A stretch of DNA of 64,000 bases, from assembly GCA_037833965.1 (NCBI GenBank), contig AP031354.1, forward strand, positions 30,482,001 to 30,546,000, written 5' to 3'. The DNA is from Marchantia polymorpha subsp. ruderalis (Eukaryota; Streptophyta; Marchantiopsida; Marchantiales; Marchantiaceae). A program made the translations under genes and the position numbers. Positions 11,681 through 25,140 of this stretch are shown here, one piece after another; position 1 is the first letter of the stretch, and each line of letters begins with the position of its first letter. The notes below the pieces were generated by a model, which saw nothing but the letters and a program-made list of their open reading frames with translations, did no database searches and was not told the origin of the DNA.

Positions 11681-13458
11681 ATACGTAGAAACTGCATCCC
11701 AAAAAAATGATTAGAAGCTGGAGACTGCGGTAATGCGGTTTATATGGAGTTTAACAAATTGGGAGCCAAATACATCCACGGTTGGATGTTGCAATTTGAT
11801 TCAGTCCATGTAATGAACCACATTGCACAAGGAAATCAAAGTCAAACATAGCAATTGTGACATCTACACAGTGAGCAAGGGAGTCAACGCTGTTGGAACA
11901 GGGTTTATGTCGGTTTGAAGTAGAAGCCATAGGAGACATGAAATCCATTGGTCGGCAATCGTTGTCAATGCGAGGGAATCTACAAAAGGATTGTACGAGG
12001 AGTAGAGCGCAGAGTGAAGGTGGGAGTTGATGCAGATGCTTTCCACTATTCGAATGTAAGACAGTCGCGATGACGATAACAACGCAAGAAATGGGAAGGA
12101 GCGATCCTTGATTGGTTACGTTTTGGTCAAATTCTCCAGTGAAAATTGTCAAATCGAAGAACATTCTTCAAACCGTGACCGAGTTAGATAATTATGTGTA
12201 AATAGACCATTTCACCTCATAAGAATACGAGCAAACTCTTTGTTATTTCAGGAAGCAGCCTGAAACAACTGCACTCCTGCGATACTTTGTGTAACTTTGT
12301 CGTTCCAATGATGAAGTGGTCTGGAAACTGGAGGCGAGGTGAGTAGAGACCCAGCATAAACTTACGACGGAGGGCTCACATGATTCGGAGCAATCTTTGT
12401 CGAACTTGCAGGAGCTAGAAGTAGATTTCCTGACTGAAGCTCTGGCGATTTGTTTCCGAGTGCAGAGTTCTGAATCTAAACTCAACCTACGGGAAAGACT
12501 AGGACTTGACTGAAGTACACGGAAAGCTAAGAGAGTTAATTGGACACGAAAGCAGGAGAACACAAAATCCAAAGCCAAGTACACAAGCACACTCGGAGCA
12601 ACCTCCAGACGAGTTAGATGCAGCTGAGAGATAAAGCAAAATACCCAAGGCGTTCATCTGGATGACAAGACAGCGTCCAATTTAGCACCAAAGGCCAGAT
12701 TACTGAGGTTCACCACTTTGAATCTTCACCAAGATTCAACTCCGACGCTTACGAATAGAGCGCTCTTTTCTCTGCCAACCTTCACTCCGCTGCTTTAATC
12801 ACTCCTTTGCTGAACTGTACAATTGGGACCCCACTCTAGGTCGAAGAGCCATAGCCATGCGAACACAGAAATCCCAAAACTTCCGCCCCACTAACAACTC
12901 TCAGTTGATCCCCGGGATAGGCCCATCTCGCGAATTCAAGTTCAGTTGCGGATCGAAGGCTCCAACATCCATGCCCAATGCAAAGTGATCCTCACGTAAC
13001 AGGCACCGTCCACTGCTGAAGAAACAGAGGCAAATCAACTCGATTGCTCCGGCCTCAGTCTAAAGGCCAAAACCGAACTTGAATTTTCCTCTACCAGTTC
13101 CTTGCACATTACAATCGAGCGATTCCCTCACCTGCACTTCCAAACTACAACTAGATTACAATCTCACGAGAACCTTGATTACGTCCGCAAAACTTCTCCC
13201 GTCCTCCAAATCACCAAATTATGGTCAATCGCGACCAAGTGGAAAGATCGCACCACCACTCACTGAACTACTTTCGAACATGAACAAAACTAAAACTTGA
13301 GTTCTTCTAGTGAAATTGACCTATTTTTCCATACTAGAAAACATGTGAATATTGATTGGTAACATAACCTTCACAACCACTCCAAAAAAGACTCCAGGTG
13401 AAGTTGTTCTACTCCAAACGCTACGCTCCGCTCGAATAACTCAAGGGCGAACATCTCT
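11003..13458. repeat. HNL 3'-side spacer repeat, copy in unit 2
   Basis: Matches 48353-50787 with scattered differences. It begins in the PAL pseudogene and runs to the end of the HNL gene. Outside the PAL part (about 11690-13458) no gene is supported. Open frames such as 11751-12164 (minus) are seen in both copies but look like non-coding sequence. Confidence 0.85.
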
Positions 13459-13687
13459 TCATATCATCCGTCTTCCTCGAATGCATACTTCGGTGCTCTT
13501 CGGAACCCCGAAGTAGTTAAGAAAGGGACAGTCGATGATGTCCAATGTGGACAGGTTGGCCAGATTGCCGAACGATTCCGGGACTTTTTGGATGATGGTG
13601 CCGCCCTGCATCGTCAAGTGCGACAACTGTGAAAGCTGCCCAAAAGTATCCGGCAAGGCTTGGAGTCTCAACATATGCCTGAGAGCT
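13459..13687 (-). pseudogene. Detached 3' end of HNL2
   Basis: Encodes LPDTFGQLSQLSHLTMQGG, a further LRR, and the tail GVPKSTEVCIRGRRMI, the same tail that ends HNL3. It is out of frame with the rest of HNL2 and is probably not translated. Confidence 0.7.
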
Positions 13688-16600
13688 TCAGGACCTGCAG
13701 ACTAGCGAGACGGCCGAAGCTCTTAGGCAGCTCTGAGATTTCACTCCATTTATTATCAAGGTTTGTAGCTGGGACAGATTTCCTAAGCTCTCAGGCAGTT
13801 TTGAGATTTTACTCCCCCGTATTGTCAGGGTTTGTAGCTGGGACAGATTTCCGAAGCTCTCAGGCAGTTCTGAGATTTTACTCCACCATATTGTCAGGGT
13901 TTGTAGCTGGGACAGATTTCCGAAGCTCTCAGGCAGTTTTGAGATTTTACTCCACCATATTGTCAGGGTTTGTAGCTGGGACAGATTTCCGAAGCTCTCA
14001 GGCAGTTTTGAGATATCACTCCCATCTATTACCAGGCTTTGTAGCTGGGACAGATTTCCGAAGCTGTCCGGCAATGCTTCCAACCTCCAACAGAAATGAA
14101 GTTCCAAAGATCGCAGTTGTGAGAGCCCTCCAAAAGCTTCGGGGAGTGAACAAAGTCTCTCGCACGAAGTGAATGTAAGATGACAAAGCCTGGGAAGTTG
14201 TCCGAATGCTTCGGGAAGACATTGGAAGAGGCAGCCTGCGAATTTCATAACTTCAAGGTTTTGAAAGTCACTGACGGTTGTTGGCAAACATGTGAGCGGT
14301 GCCGTCAAGTCCAGAACAGCCAAACTTCTCGCGAGCCCTTGGTCTACCAGGTTATGAAGATTGTTCACTTCTCCACGGAGTCGAAGAAGGGTCAGATTCT
14401 TCGGAAGCTTGCCACCTACTTCATTCAACATCAACTCCTCGGAATCCAAATATTTCAGCTTCTTCATCTGGCCAATATCTCTCAAGTCGAGGAGCATCGA
14501 GTGTTCAAGTCGTAGCGCTATGACCTCCTGCACCAAAACACCCAGGGCCTAGTTCACATTCCAGGCCACAAATATAGTCCATGATCTAAACTTGACCTAC
14601 CAGACTTGTAGCATTTCATTTGATCAGGGCCATCGAGTCTTCAGGTTCAAAGTCAATGACATCCTTAACAGTAAAGTCCAAATTGAGTGAGGAGGAGCAT
14701 CCGTTAGAGATCACAGGCCAGGTATTTGACAACAAGACGCTTCTCGTTTCGAAGTCCAGATAGGGTCAGGATGAGCAAACTGAGTAACGCGGTGTAGAGA
14801 CTATATAACGTGATGAATATCCCGACAGCAAGATAAAGAGAGAAAGTGCGCTATCAATGACATAATGAAAGGATAGTTGTTTGATACTACTAAAGGGAGT
14901 TTCTAGGAGAAGCAAAACCAGTGCGTTGATTGCTTTGAATTACGTTTAAGAAGGAAAGGCTGCGACTTTATCAAATTATATTGCTGATTTCTCACAGAAG
15001 CATGCTGACTGACAGTGAAGGACTTCGATAGACATTTATGTAGGAAAGGCAGAGGATCTACTCAGACAATTTCTTGGGTTCAAGAAAGCAGTACGTTGAC
15101 CAACAGGAAGGGCAGTGAAGCTTTGGAACGGTCGTGTACAAGAGTCAATAAAAAAGTTCAGCGAAAAACACCCGACCAAACAATGACGTGCCTCAGTTAA
15201 CGTGAATTTCAATGATCTACAACAACAACCGATATCCGACATGGGAGTACTATAGAGAGGAGACGGGACCTTGAAAGTCAAAGTAACATAATCTCGTACC
15301 TCAATAGGTGTTCCCATACCAGTGCTTGATGAGCCTGGATCATTGGAATAGAACTGTCCTTCTGTAATCCTCTCATTGTAGTTTGAGGAATTAAACCTCG
15401 AAGGGACATTTTTGGGAGTCCAAGTCCTACATCTGCCACCTGTTCCCCATCCTGAAGCCAATCTTATTCCCAGAGACCTTAATTGCTCATGCATTTGTAT
15501 ATTTTCCTCTTCTATTACATCGTAGACAAGAGACAAGTCTACCAGAGTCTGCCATTGGATATCTTCGTAGCCATAAAGCACGCGCCAGCAAGCCTTAGCT
15601 TCTCGCAGGTTCCAGGTGGAATTGCTGAAGAATGACGCAGCATCAAGGAATATTTCCTTCTCCTGACTACCCAAACGGTCGTAGGACACTTTCAATTGCG
15701 CCCACAACTTATCATCCAAACGCCCTGCGTCTTTTGCTTCATCCAGAGCTTGGAAACATTGCATCCATATGCTTTCACTGACTTTCGTCTTCAGATACTT
15801 GCCTATCACCTCTAGAGTTAATGGTAGTCCATCACATTTATTGACGATCTTGGGTACCCATTTCTCCAGTGATGGACTTGGTTTGGTCTGATACGGAAAT
15901 GCGTAGCTCATAAATAACTCTGTGGAGCTCTCGTCATTCAAGAGTTTCACGTCGAACACGTATGAATCCAAACTATCTAAACTGTTCCAAATGTCTTTAT
16001 CTTTAGAGGTAACAATGTAACGACTGTTTGCGCAATCGTTCTTCGAAGCTATGTCCTCGAGAAGTGCAACATGACTACCATTGTCAATGTCATCCAGAAC
16101 AAGGAGAAGTGTTTGCTGTCTCAAATCAGTCGGTTTCCATTTTTCCACTCCTTGTGTAAGCTGTTTGCCAAGATGATGCATCGAGGAATACACTTTGTCT
16201 TCTATCTCCTTGGTATTTTTCATGTCCGTACATCTCGAAACGAAACAAGTGTATTCGTATTCAGCACACAACTCATTGAACAACAGCTTTGCGAGAGTTG
16301 TTTTCCCTACTCCTCCCATGCCGCAAAGAGCAACTGCTGCTGGACCTGTGCGTAAAATTTTTTGAACCTCTACTAGTAAGTGAGAATGTAGGCTCATTGC
16401 AATCTTCGGCACCGTCTGGAGATTATCAGGAATCCTCCTGTTCACCTGTATCCAATCACAGTAGCCAAACGCAGTTCAGATCTGTAGGTTAGGAAGAATC
16501 TCACTCAACTAGAATGACCTCTTGCTTGAAAGCCACAATTTGAAATCTTGTTGACAGGGATCTAGTTATCGATGGATGCCCACAATAAACTCGTGTGGTT

Positions 16601-17852
16601 TCTTGAACCTACTTTGGCTCTCATACATCTGAAAGAGGGTCTCATGGGCTAATCTTTGCTTTTATTGACGAACAATTGCAATTGCCAAGACAGAAGACAT
16701 GTTCGTGTGCGCAACCTTATTGCTTTGTAACCTTTGCAGGAACGATGTCAACCGTACGTAAGTATTTGAAGTCTTGCTCTCGGGCTGGCAGAGAGAGATA
16801 TGATCCTCATGCTCCACAGTGAAGTCGCCGTACCGAGCTGAAGCCTCAACTACAATCATCTCACATTCTGAGACTCTGCAACAGCAGAGTCTCAGAATTC
16901 TGAGAATGCAGTTAGCAACAGCGTTCTGAGACTCTGCATCCTAAACTTCGGAACAGGTTGGAACAAACCACTGGTCAGACTAGTAATCTGAAAATATTGT
17001 ATCGTGGATGGATTTCCAAAAGTGAAACTGGGATTCGGCAAACTTCAGGAAACCTATCAAGATCTATTGTGAGTGATATCCGAACAATTTCATAAAAGTA
17101 CTGGGTTACAAACTATGATATTTTGATGCAGAATTAATGCTGCTGTTTCAGCAGTTTAGAATCAAGAGGATAAAAGTAAAGAACAAACATGTCAGTCCCA
17201 CACTCACTAGCATGATCGTAGGTCTCGATTCTCCAACTCCAGCAATGCTCCACTCGTAGGACAGACGTAAAGCATCAAAATTTTCATGAAGGCGACCTGA
17301 TTCTGCGCAAAGCAGGTTGACATAGTCGAGTAGAGGGCTAGCCTCCTTTAGTTTTGTTCCATTTGGAGTGAAGAATGATGAAATTCCATGGTGCGGCGTT
17401 CCATAGAAGAAAATTCCTGTGACGGAGTTGAGAAATCGAGCTATTTGTTTGTTGCTTTTGCTGGAGTGTGCGTGGAAGCACAATTGTTTGATCACAAGGC
17501 CTCCGTAACTATGACCGACGAGTATAACTGAACGCCAAGGATGCTGCCCCACCTTCGCATTTATAAGATTATGCATCAAACTTTCGGCTGTGAGGTAGAG
17601 GTCTAATCTTCCATGCTCTGCTGATGTCCTGATAGAAGCATCGTACTGGACAGAGAGAATCCGAGCTCCCGGAAACTCTTGCGGGATCCAGGCCTGCGGC
17701 CATACTTCCTTGTGAGAACCGCTTGATATCCATGTTGATAGGTGAGGTACAGAGGTGTGTGACGATTGTAGGCCGTGAAAGAATACAACGTCCAGCACTG
17801 ATTCAACTCCTGGGTTATGAAGTTCGTACACGGAGTCGTTTAACTGATACAT
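13688..17852 (-). CDS. HNL2: alpha/beta-hydrolase-NB-ARC-LRR protein, prematurely ended
   Basis: Predicted exons: 17852-17208, 16925-16716, 16445-15300 and 14527-13688, giving about 946 residues. Domains match HNL1: GHSYGG hydrolase, GMGGVGKTT NB-ARC with an MHE motif, then LRRs. The hydrolase differs from HNL1 at two residues and the NB-ARC at only a few. Oddity: near 13750 the gene has one base fewer in a T-run than the equivalent HNL3 repeat. The frame shifts and ends after VCRS, dropping the last LRRs and the usual C-terminal tail. It is either a young pseudogene or a receptor with a shortened LRR. Confidence 0.82.
13740..14075 (-). repeat. 69-bp LRR-encoding tandem array of HNL2
   Basis: Five copies of the 69-bp unit begin near 13761, 13830, 13899, 13968 and 14037. 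Protein repeats read SKISKLPESFGNLSQLQTL. The number differs from HNL1 and HNL3 although the flanking exon sequence is almost the same. Confidence 0.9.
16866..16937. repeat. 14-bp hairpin plus third arm in HNL2 exon 2
   Basis: Same structure as in HNL1: two perfect 14-bp arms with an AACA loop and a third arm, unchanged. Confidence 0.9.
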
Positions 17853-20800
17853 CAGATGCAGATCAGATCAGCAATCAAACAACCTGGACCGATCTCACCT
17901 AATGCAGCTCTGAGATTCTTAGATTTCAAGACAAAATTGGATATAGCGCAAACACATTCCAGAACTGCTAGACCCTAAACTGCTATACTGTACTTTGCAT
18001 AGATTATTGCGATTTCCTTACCCTCGACGTGGAAGTGGCCGAACACGCAGCGGACAGAGACATTGTATTTAACTTGCAAAATCGACGCCCGCCCGCTCTA
18101 GAAGCACGATAGAGAGCATGCGATATATTTGATTCTCCTCCTCGTCAGTAGAGAAACGCTAATACAAGTGCACGAAAATCACATTCATCAGACGGAGCTT
18201 TGTGATGTCGCTCAATTGAAATCCTCAATCCCTCCAGACCATCCCATATGTGCAAGCAGAAATTGCCTTCTCTGCTAGAGTCTTTCTTGTGTGGGTGAGT
18301 TTCTGAGTTTCCTCGGGAAGCCTTTTGGGCCAATGGTACGCGGTCCAGCTCACATAGACGAGTGAGCTTCAAAACCGTGCGTGGAATCGCGGAGTATCTT
18401 TTGACTTTTGAGTCATTCTCTACTGTTCTCATGAGGATGTGCTGCAGCACCGATGAACAGGCAGGCACTGTACTGGAATACTTTATTACAGTTTTCCAGC
18501 AGTCTCAAACGCAGCTCCCCGACCTATTATATTGTATTGACCCCGTATTGTCTACACACATGGAATGGTCTCTCTGCTGTCGACTGTGGTTCTTGACTTC
18601 GCCAGCTAAACCGAGACTTGGAAATCGCGATAAATCAGCAAGCAAGCCGTCAAACAGACACAGTGCGAGTTTGATCCACTGATCCCGGTCGATCAGTATG
18701 GAGCTCACCATGGCTCAAGCTACCGACCCGCGAGCATTGGAAAATCTGCTGCAGATCAGAGTGCAGGACTCGATGCTGGAGAGGTAGGCAGGCAGGCAGA
18801 CGTGCGCAGCAAGCGAGGTCACGTAATAGAAATTCCATGGCGGATTGTAGCCACCTCGTGCATGTAGGGCGTGGACCCTGAGCCTGAGCCTGAACCGCGG
18901 CATTCTTCATGTCGCTTTCGATGGACTGGCTGATTTGTTGGGCCCTCTGGTCATGAACAAACTGTAAGTTCACTCGTTGGACCCGAATCAGGGACAGTGA
19001 TGATGAATAAATGCCGAGACGAGACGGACTCGGGAGAGAACTGTATGAGCTCACCCAGCTGACCGGCTTCGGGACTTTCTGCCACAAGCGTGCTTCAGCT
19101 CTCTCCCTCTCTCTCTTCGTGACGCCGTCACATGGACATAAGGCCATAAGAGTTTCCAGAGTTGGTGGCGTGTCTGGCACAAGTCATGCACTGAGGGAGG
19201 GAGGAAGGAAGGGAGGGAGGATGTTGTTCCAGTGATAGTCCAATCCAATTCATGGCCGGGTGTGTACAAGGGAAATGTATGCCTTTCCCGAATGTGTGCA
19301 TGCGTGCGTGTGTCTACTACCTACTAAATATGGTACCAGTCGAGTGCCAAAGTGCGATGCGATTGATTCCATCATCCCTTGAACTAAGGAGATGGCAATT
19401 CAGTCAGCCCATGCCTTGAGTCGAAGTGGAGGAACTGCAGGCAGCTCTTGATATGGCCCAGGATCTCCCGCGAGTAAGAGCAATCATGTTTGATGAAGTG
19501 CAGATTTAGGGTCTTTGTCGGAAAACCAAATCCCGAGGATTTACAGCTATCTTCATTTCTTTGCGAGTTTTTATAAGAGACGGAAGTGTTTTGGTCAGAA
19601 CGCAGCAATGACATTATCTTGATCGAAGACATTGGTTCAGGTCCCGAATTTGATGCAGCTGCATGCACTGGTGGAACGGCTGAAGAACGTGGGGAAGTGC
19701 TTGAAGTGGGAGAAACTCAGTATGGAGATCTACATCTTCAAGTTTCGACTACTTTAGTGTCGATTGGTTCCGAGTTTCCAAATCTTCCCATGCTCGGAGT
19801 TCGAGGTGATATAGCGTGTTTTTTCAACTTCTTCTACATGCTTTTTGGTTGCTTCTGCCTCCAGCAGTTTTTGTACGTCAATTCACCTCGAGTTATTGTT
19901 GCAATACACCTTGAGAGGCCTGCGAATTGCTGTTTCGTTCTTGTCCTCATTATACTTTCTTCTGGTATTCGGAACCACCTTATCGTACTCAAGAAGTAAC
20001 TCCTTTACTTTACTCAGCTGAGGAATTCATTGTTCCATTTAGCCTTCCCATGGTGCATCGTAAAGGGTCCCTCTAGTAAGTGAAGGTCACTTTATGGACC
20101 CTTCACTTGATGGAAAAAGACGATTGTGGTGCATTCCAGAAGACGGAGAAACGTCATTGAAAAAAAAATAAAAAAATTCATCACGGGCTTCTGAACCTTC
20201 AGCAGAAAAGTTTTATAGTTTATTAGACCAACATCAGTACGAGAATAACGTCTTTGGAGTACGTGGAGTATCACTCACGCACGACAGAATTTCCAAGCAA
20301 ATGTTCTGACAAGCATTTTTGACTTTATTTTGCAGTTGATGGTAATTCCATAGACGCGACCTTGAACTCTTCAGAACGCCTTCGGGATGCCTTAGACAAG
20401 TCATTAGCTTCTGTGGTGGTATGTACCTTCTGGTGTGCGTCAGAGCTTAGCACCTAAGAGATTTTTTGCTAGTCATGAATGAAGCTTTTGCTTTTTCCAA
20501 ATTTCCGAACTGTTGCGTATTTCTTGCTCCGAATTGCTGGATAAACGAACTCATCTGTCTGTGGTTTGTTCGGAAGAGATTCCTTAGCTTGGCTTTTATG
20601 TACAACGCTTTTCAGAAAGTCGACGTTAAGCAGTTCGTCAAGAGTTTGCAGTGTCATCACACCAAGCCTGATGCATCTTTCTGTGGTAAGTCTCCAGTGT
20701 TACGTGGACCATGATTATGCTGACTCCTAGTAAATGAAGGGCGTGTATGAATCAAGAGCAACTTTCAGCCATTTTCAAACTCGCGTTATTTTCTATTTTT

Positions 20801-23800
20801 CCTCGACCCATGACCGTCGGCATATTGTTTGTGCAGGAATTGCTCCGAATGATGGCTGCTTGTTGATTATGCTCCAATATTTCATTCCTGGAACGAGGCA
20901 GACTGATAACTCTATCAGCCTGCATTACAGATTGCCCGTGCTTTTAGATGGTGCAAACTAGCTCTTGTATGTAGAGAATGCCCGTAACGAATGATTTAGA
21001 CAGGGCATGATACCAGTCAATCTTGATTGTGAATCTAATGTAAATATCCGCCATAATACATTTTTTTGAACTGCTTTGTTCTGCTCGCTCAAAATGATGG
21101 TGTACCTGGTTTTTGTCTCATGGAATCCTTGTTAGCATGCTATTGTCGAGCTTTGTGTTTTATACTTTCACACCCGAGTGCGTTGATTCGACTCAGTGTC
21201 ATGAGGACAACTTCGATTTGCATCTTCGACAAGATTGTACTCCCATTATTTCTAACCGCAGGAAGATTTCATGGATGGAAGGACACCTGCTCAATCAGAA
21301 GGACTTTCAACGAACTGATTACCAAGTAGGAGCTGTAAGCTCTACTACATCAATCTGTTAATCATCTGCAGTCCATGTATGTTCCGTACTGGACTTGTAT
21401 CAGTGTCTGCTATTCGATTCTATGAGACACGACTTGTACACTGTCATCAAACTTAGTGATGGTTAACAATCTGCTAGAACACATGGATACTGACTTCTTT
21501 CGGTTTGTTGACTATATATACATTATGGAACACTTCTTTCACGTACTCACCTGAAGTGCACCGAAAAGTCCTGTTTAATGGCCCTTATCCCGTAGAAATC
21601 TCTCATATTGCCCAGGTAACCTCTGCCGATTTGGCAGGTTTTATGGGCAGGCTACCCGTGGACGTCCTGGGAGGTAGAGAACGATTGCTTGGATGATGGT
21701 GATGAGTAGCACGGGAGGCTGGTACATTTTTCCTAATTCTCGGTGTGTTCTTGGTATTCTCCAGTTCCTGAATTTTTTGTAGAATCTCCCACGACACGGT
21801 GGATCCTACATTTGGTGGTGGCTCAACATCCCTTCGGTTCCTGATGTCCATCTCGATTTCATTTCTGAAGTTTTGAAGCTGCCTTGCATGTCGAGGACTT
21901 ATAAGATTAGTCTCCCGCAAATCGAAGAAGACCATTTTGTGGTTGTTGATGTCCGCCTCAACCTCCTGTCTAGCAGAACGTGTACCAGATTCCGAGATTT
22001 TCCTCTTCTTGAGGGCATTCATCATAAGGCAACCCGTCTTAGACAGGTCATCGTAGATCATCTTTGCAAGCTCCCGCCTCATCACGGTACTATATTCAGC
22101 TTCTGGATCCTTCCTGTAAGCACATCTTCTGTTATTTCTACGTATCCTGCCAGGTTTTAGATCGAACCATGAAAAAAATTAGTCATAGTTGTAAACTTAT
22201 TCATAACTAAAGTTATGAACAAGTTTTGAGCATTGGATGGGATTTGACTGAGACGATAGCAATCGTAAGGATTTCGTAGACATAACAGCCGGTTGAGTTT
22301 ATGTCCACCGGGTTACATTTCCTAAACAAGATGAATACAGTCCCCGAAACCAAACTGAACTTGTTCATAACTACATCCCATCCATCCTCAAACATTCAAC
22401 TTTCGCTGACTTTCCTGTGAGTGCAGTTGACACTCGCCTGGCCTTACAACTCCCTCATTTTATCTACAGGCCGCTGATTGATTGCTGGCCTTTTGCCAAA
22501 ACATCTGTCAGTCGATAAAAGATGTATCAAACACCAAAGGTATCTCGTTGGTGCTGAGGTAGGACTCGGAAGGTCATCGATGTCATGAAGCTGTCTTTAT
22601 CATTTATTTGACTCACCTCACAGGCCAACCTCCGGACCACACAATGATTTACATCCGGCCTCCGCCGCCTTGAGGTCGCTGGAATAGCCCGTCGTCCCCA
22701 CGAGACCATGTGGCTCATTTCAACCTTTTTCTACAGTGCTCGCAGAACCGACATGTTTTTAAACTAAGAAGACAAACCTGACAGTGAGAGAAACCCCGCA
22801 AACCTTAGCCACAAGTTCATGTGTGCCTGTCCGAGCTTTCTAAAAGCGTCTGGGAGCGACTTCTCCTGCGTGTCCCTTCTACCAGGCTGGACTAGCTCAT
22901 ACCGACATCAGTTGAGCCTCCCTGGCAAAATTCACAGCCTTGGCGTATCAGGATGATTCAGTCGCAGGTCACCATCGTCAAATCTATTTTCAGCTATTTC
23001 TGTAAGTCAGATTTCTTGGAACTTGAGTTGTCCATGTTTGCTAGGTTCCATCCAAATCTTGAACCACAAGATGCTCAATGAAATCTGAAATATGTTCTAT
23101 GGCTGGATCTCAATGGTGGCAGCAGTCTTGGTGTTCTCTCTCTCTCTCTCTCTCTCTGTGACCTGAACGTAGAGTTGTTCGAGGTACACAACCTTTTTCC
23201 GGTCTGAGCACGGTGAACAGAGTCTGGCCAGTGGATAAAGAACAAATCGAGGCCATCGACCGTCATCCCGACACTAGTTGCCATAAGTTGACCCTCAGCT
23301 AGAAACCTATTTCCAACACCAATCCTGAGTGGAAGGCCAGTACATTGCGTCTGTTGAAAGCGTTTAGCTTTTTGCTGCCTGACAAGCTCGTCCTCGAATT
23401 CGCTGCATACTTCAAAATATTGCTTGCGTATTCCTGGACCCACATTTGTAGATCATGACCTGAATCAGCCCGTGAGGCCAGCTGGGTTATGGTCAATCTG
23501 CTTTCTTACCTGTCCGATGGTCCCAGCCGACGACGTTCTGATTCATGATATTCTCAGAAAATTTGAACTGCGTACTTCGTCAGCCGTACCGCAACTCAAT
23601 TCAACAGGTACTGGCACAGCCAGCGTTCTGTGCAGATGCTACATGTAGCACGTTACCTTTTCTCCTACGGCTACCGTCTGCAAATTCGAGTATGGTACTA
23701 CGACATAGAGGCTGACGGTCAAAGACAGGTATGACCTCGTTCGGAATGGACAGCAGTTGTCATTTTCATTGCAAATTGGTTCGCTTATATTTATGCAGAT

Positions 23801-24548
23801 TCACCCATACACTCCAATCAATAAGGTTTAGGTCGAGCATGACCGAATGAATTTCTTGAAGTTGGCACTTTAAATCAGACAAGAAACTCGATGAAGGAAT
23901 CTAACAAACCTTTTTGTGCACGAAGATCGACGAATTTTCGACGTTCCTAGGGCAAAGCTTACCTTTGTTATGTTCACAGAAAATGCGCTTTTGTTAAACG
24001 GGGCTTGATGCAGCTTGCACTTTTGGCAGAAGTTGTGATTTAGAGGTAGGTTTGTTCTGAAGATGGTATTGATTGTACTGTGAAGTTAAAACTGAACGCC
24101 CAACCTCGTCGTGTAAATAAGTCTTTCTCGACCAGGGGTTGTAGCTAAAGGGCGCGCAAATGGAATTCAAAACCTCGTGACTTGCTTAAGCACCCACAGA
24201 GATTGGTGGAACATACACCGTCCCTGCACAGTAGCGGAAACCTCAATCTGAATAGAGTGCAATCCTCCACTGTACCTCTGTCGCAACCACCCAACCTCTG
24301 TGCAAAGCCGTGTGATGGTCGAGTTCCAAAAGGCACGTATACAGCAAAAGTACAGCCATGTCTCAGAGCAGTTCTACGAAAAGCCCGACTAGGGCTCTCT
24401 CATGATCACGATCATGCTCTTTCGCGCACCTACCCTAGAACGGGAAGAAAAGGTCAAATGAGGAGGGGCAGGGCGAGATGACCTCCATGTCGAAAATTCT
24501 CAAGACATTCTCCTAAGAAGCCTTAGCACAATGAGGGACAGTTTCTCA
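17853..24548. repeat. Upstream duplicon, copy 2
   Basis: Repeats the 5' flank of HNL1. It is almost identical up to the equivalent of about 5600 and clearly more different after that. Only one copy of the 149-bp segment is present. The exon-like start is at 18698-18783. The CT microsatellite near 23137-23157 is longer than in unit 1. The duplicon ends where sequence shared with unit 1 stops, after GAGGGACAGTTTCTC. Confidence 0.85.
21603..22113 (-). CDS. Conserved terminal exon, unidentified protein (copy 2)
   Basis: Same length and frame as the copies in units 1 and 3, with several amino-acid replacements (for example TGCLMMNALKK for TGCRTINALKK) and no stop. Function unknown. Confidence 0.4.
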
Positions 24549-25140
24549 GTGCAATCCTACGAAAGAAGCATCCCGATCCAACTCAAAGAGTCAGAAGAAC
24601 CTTTGGGATGCGATGCAGGCTCCCATTAAATCCTTACTCGCTCAAGATGAGTCAAGAGCACGATCAGTGCGTCGGTCGACGACTCCTCCTCCTCATCATC
24701 ATCGTCGACGTAGTAATTGTTCAAAAACTGCGTCCCGCAGGTTGCCGCCATATCTGTCGACGCACTGAATCAGTGAGTCCTCGGCCCCAATTTCTCCGTG
24801 CATCATTTGCAGACAGAGTCAAGGGCATGCAATTGCAGTCAGCAGCATTATAAGCACAGGATTCGACCAATCAGCAGAGCCCGACCGGATCCCGAGGGCG
24901 GAAAGAAATCCTTGTCGTTGCCAGCCAAACGCAACATCGAAACGACAGCGCAATCAGAAATCCGGATCCTATCGACTGTTACAAGGCAGTGTTACAATCT
25001 CGTACAAGGCTCCCGCCTTCGTTCCTCTCTGTCCAATCCTCTCAACATCTGCTCGGTACAGTACAAGAACGGCACAAGAACGTCTGTCTACGTTCTACAA
25101 TGGAGAAGTACGAGGTACAAGAACATTTGTCGGTAAATGC
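24549..25140. other. Single-copy sequence, no gene recognised
   Basis: The sequence is of ordinary base composition. A CCAATCAG box and a TATAAG lie near 24849-24876 but no convincing gene follows. Open frames at 24608-24853 and 24798-25136 show no known motif. Confidence 0.5.

Noticed and set aside
11751-12590. Minus-strand frames conserved between units 2 and 3
   Set aside because: Conservation is explained by recent duplication. Cys/Leu/Ser-rich translation without motifs and without convincing splice sites.
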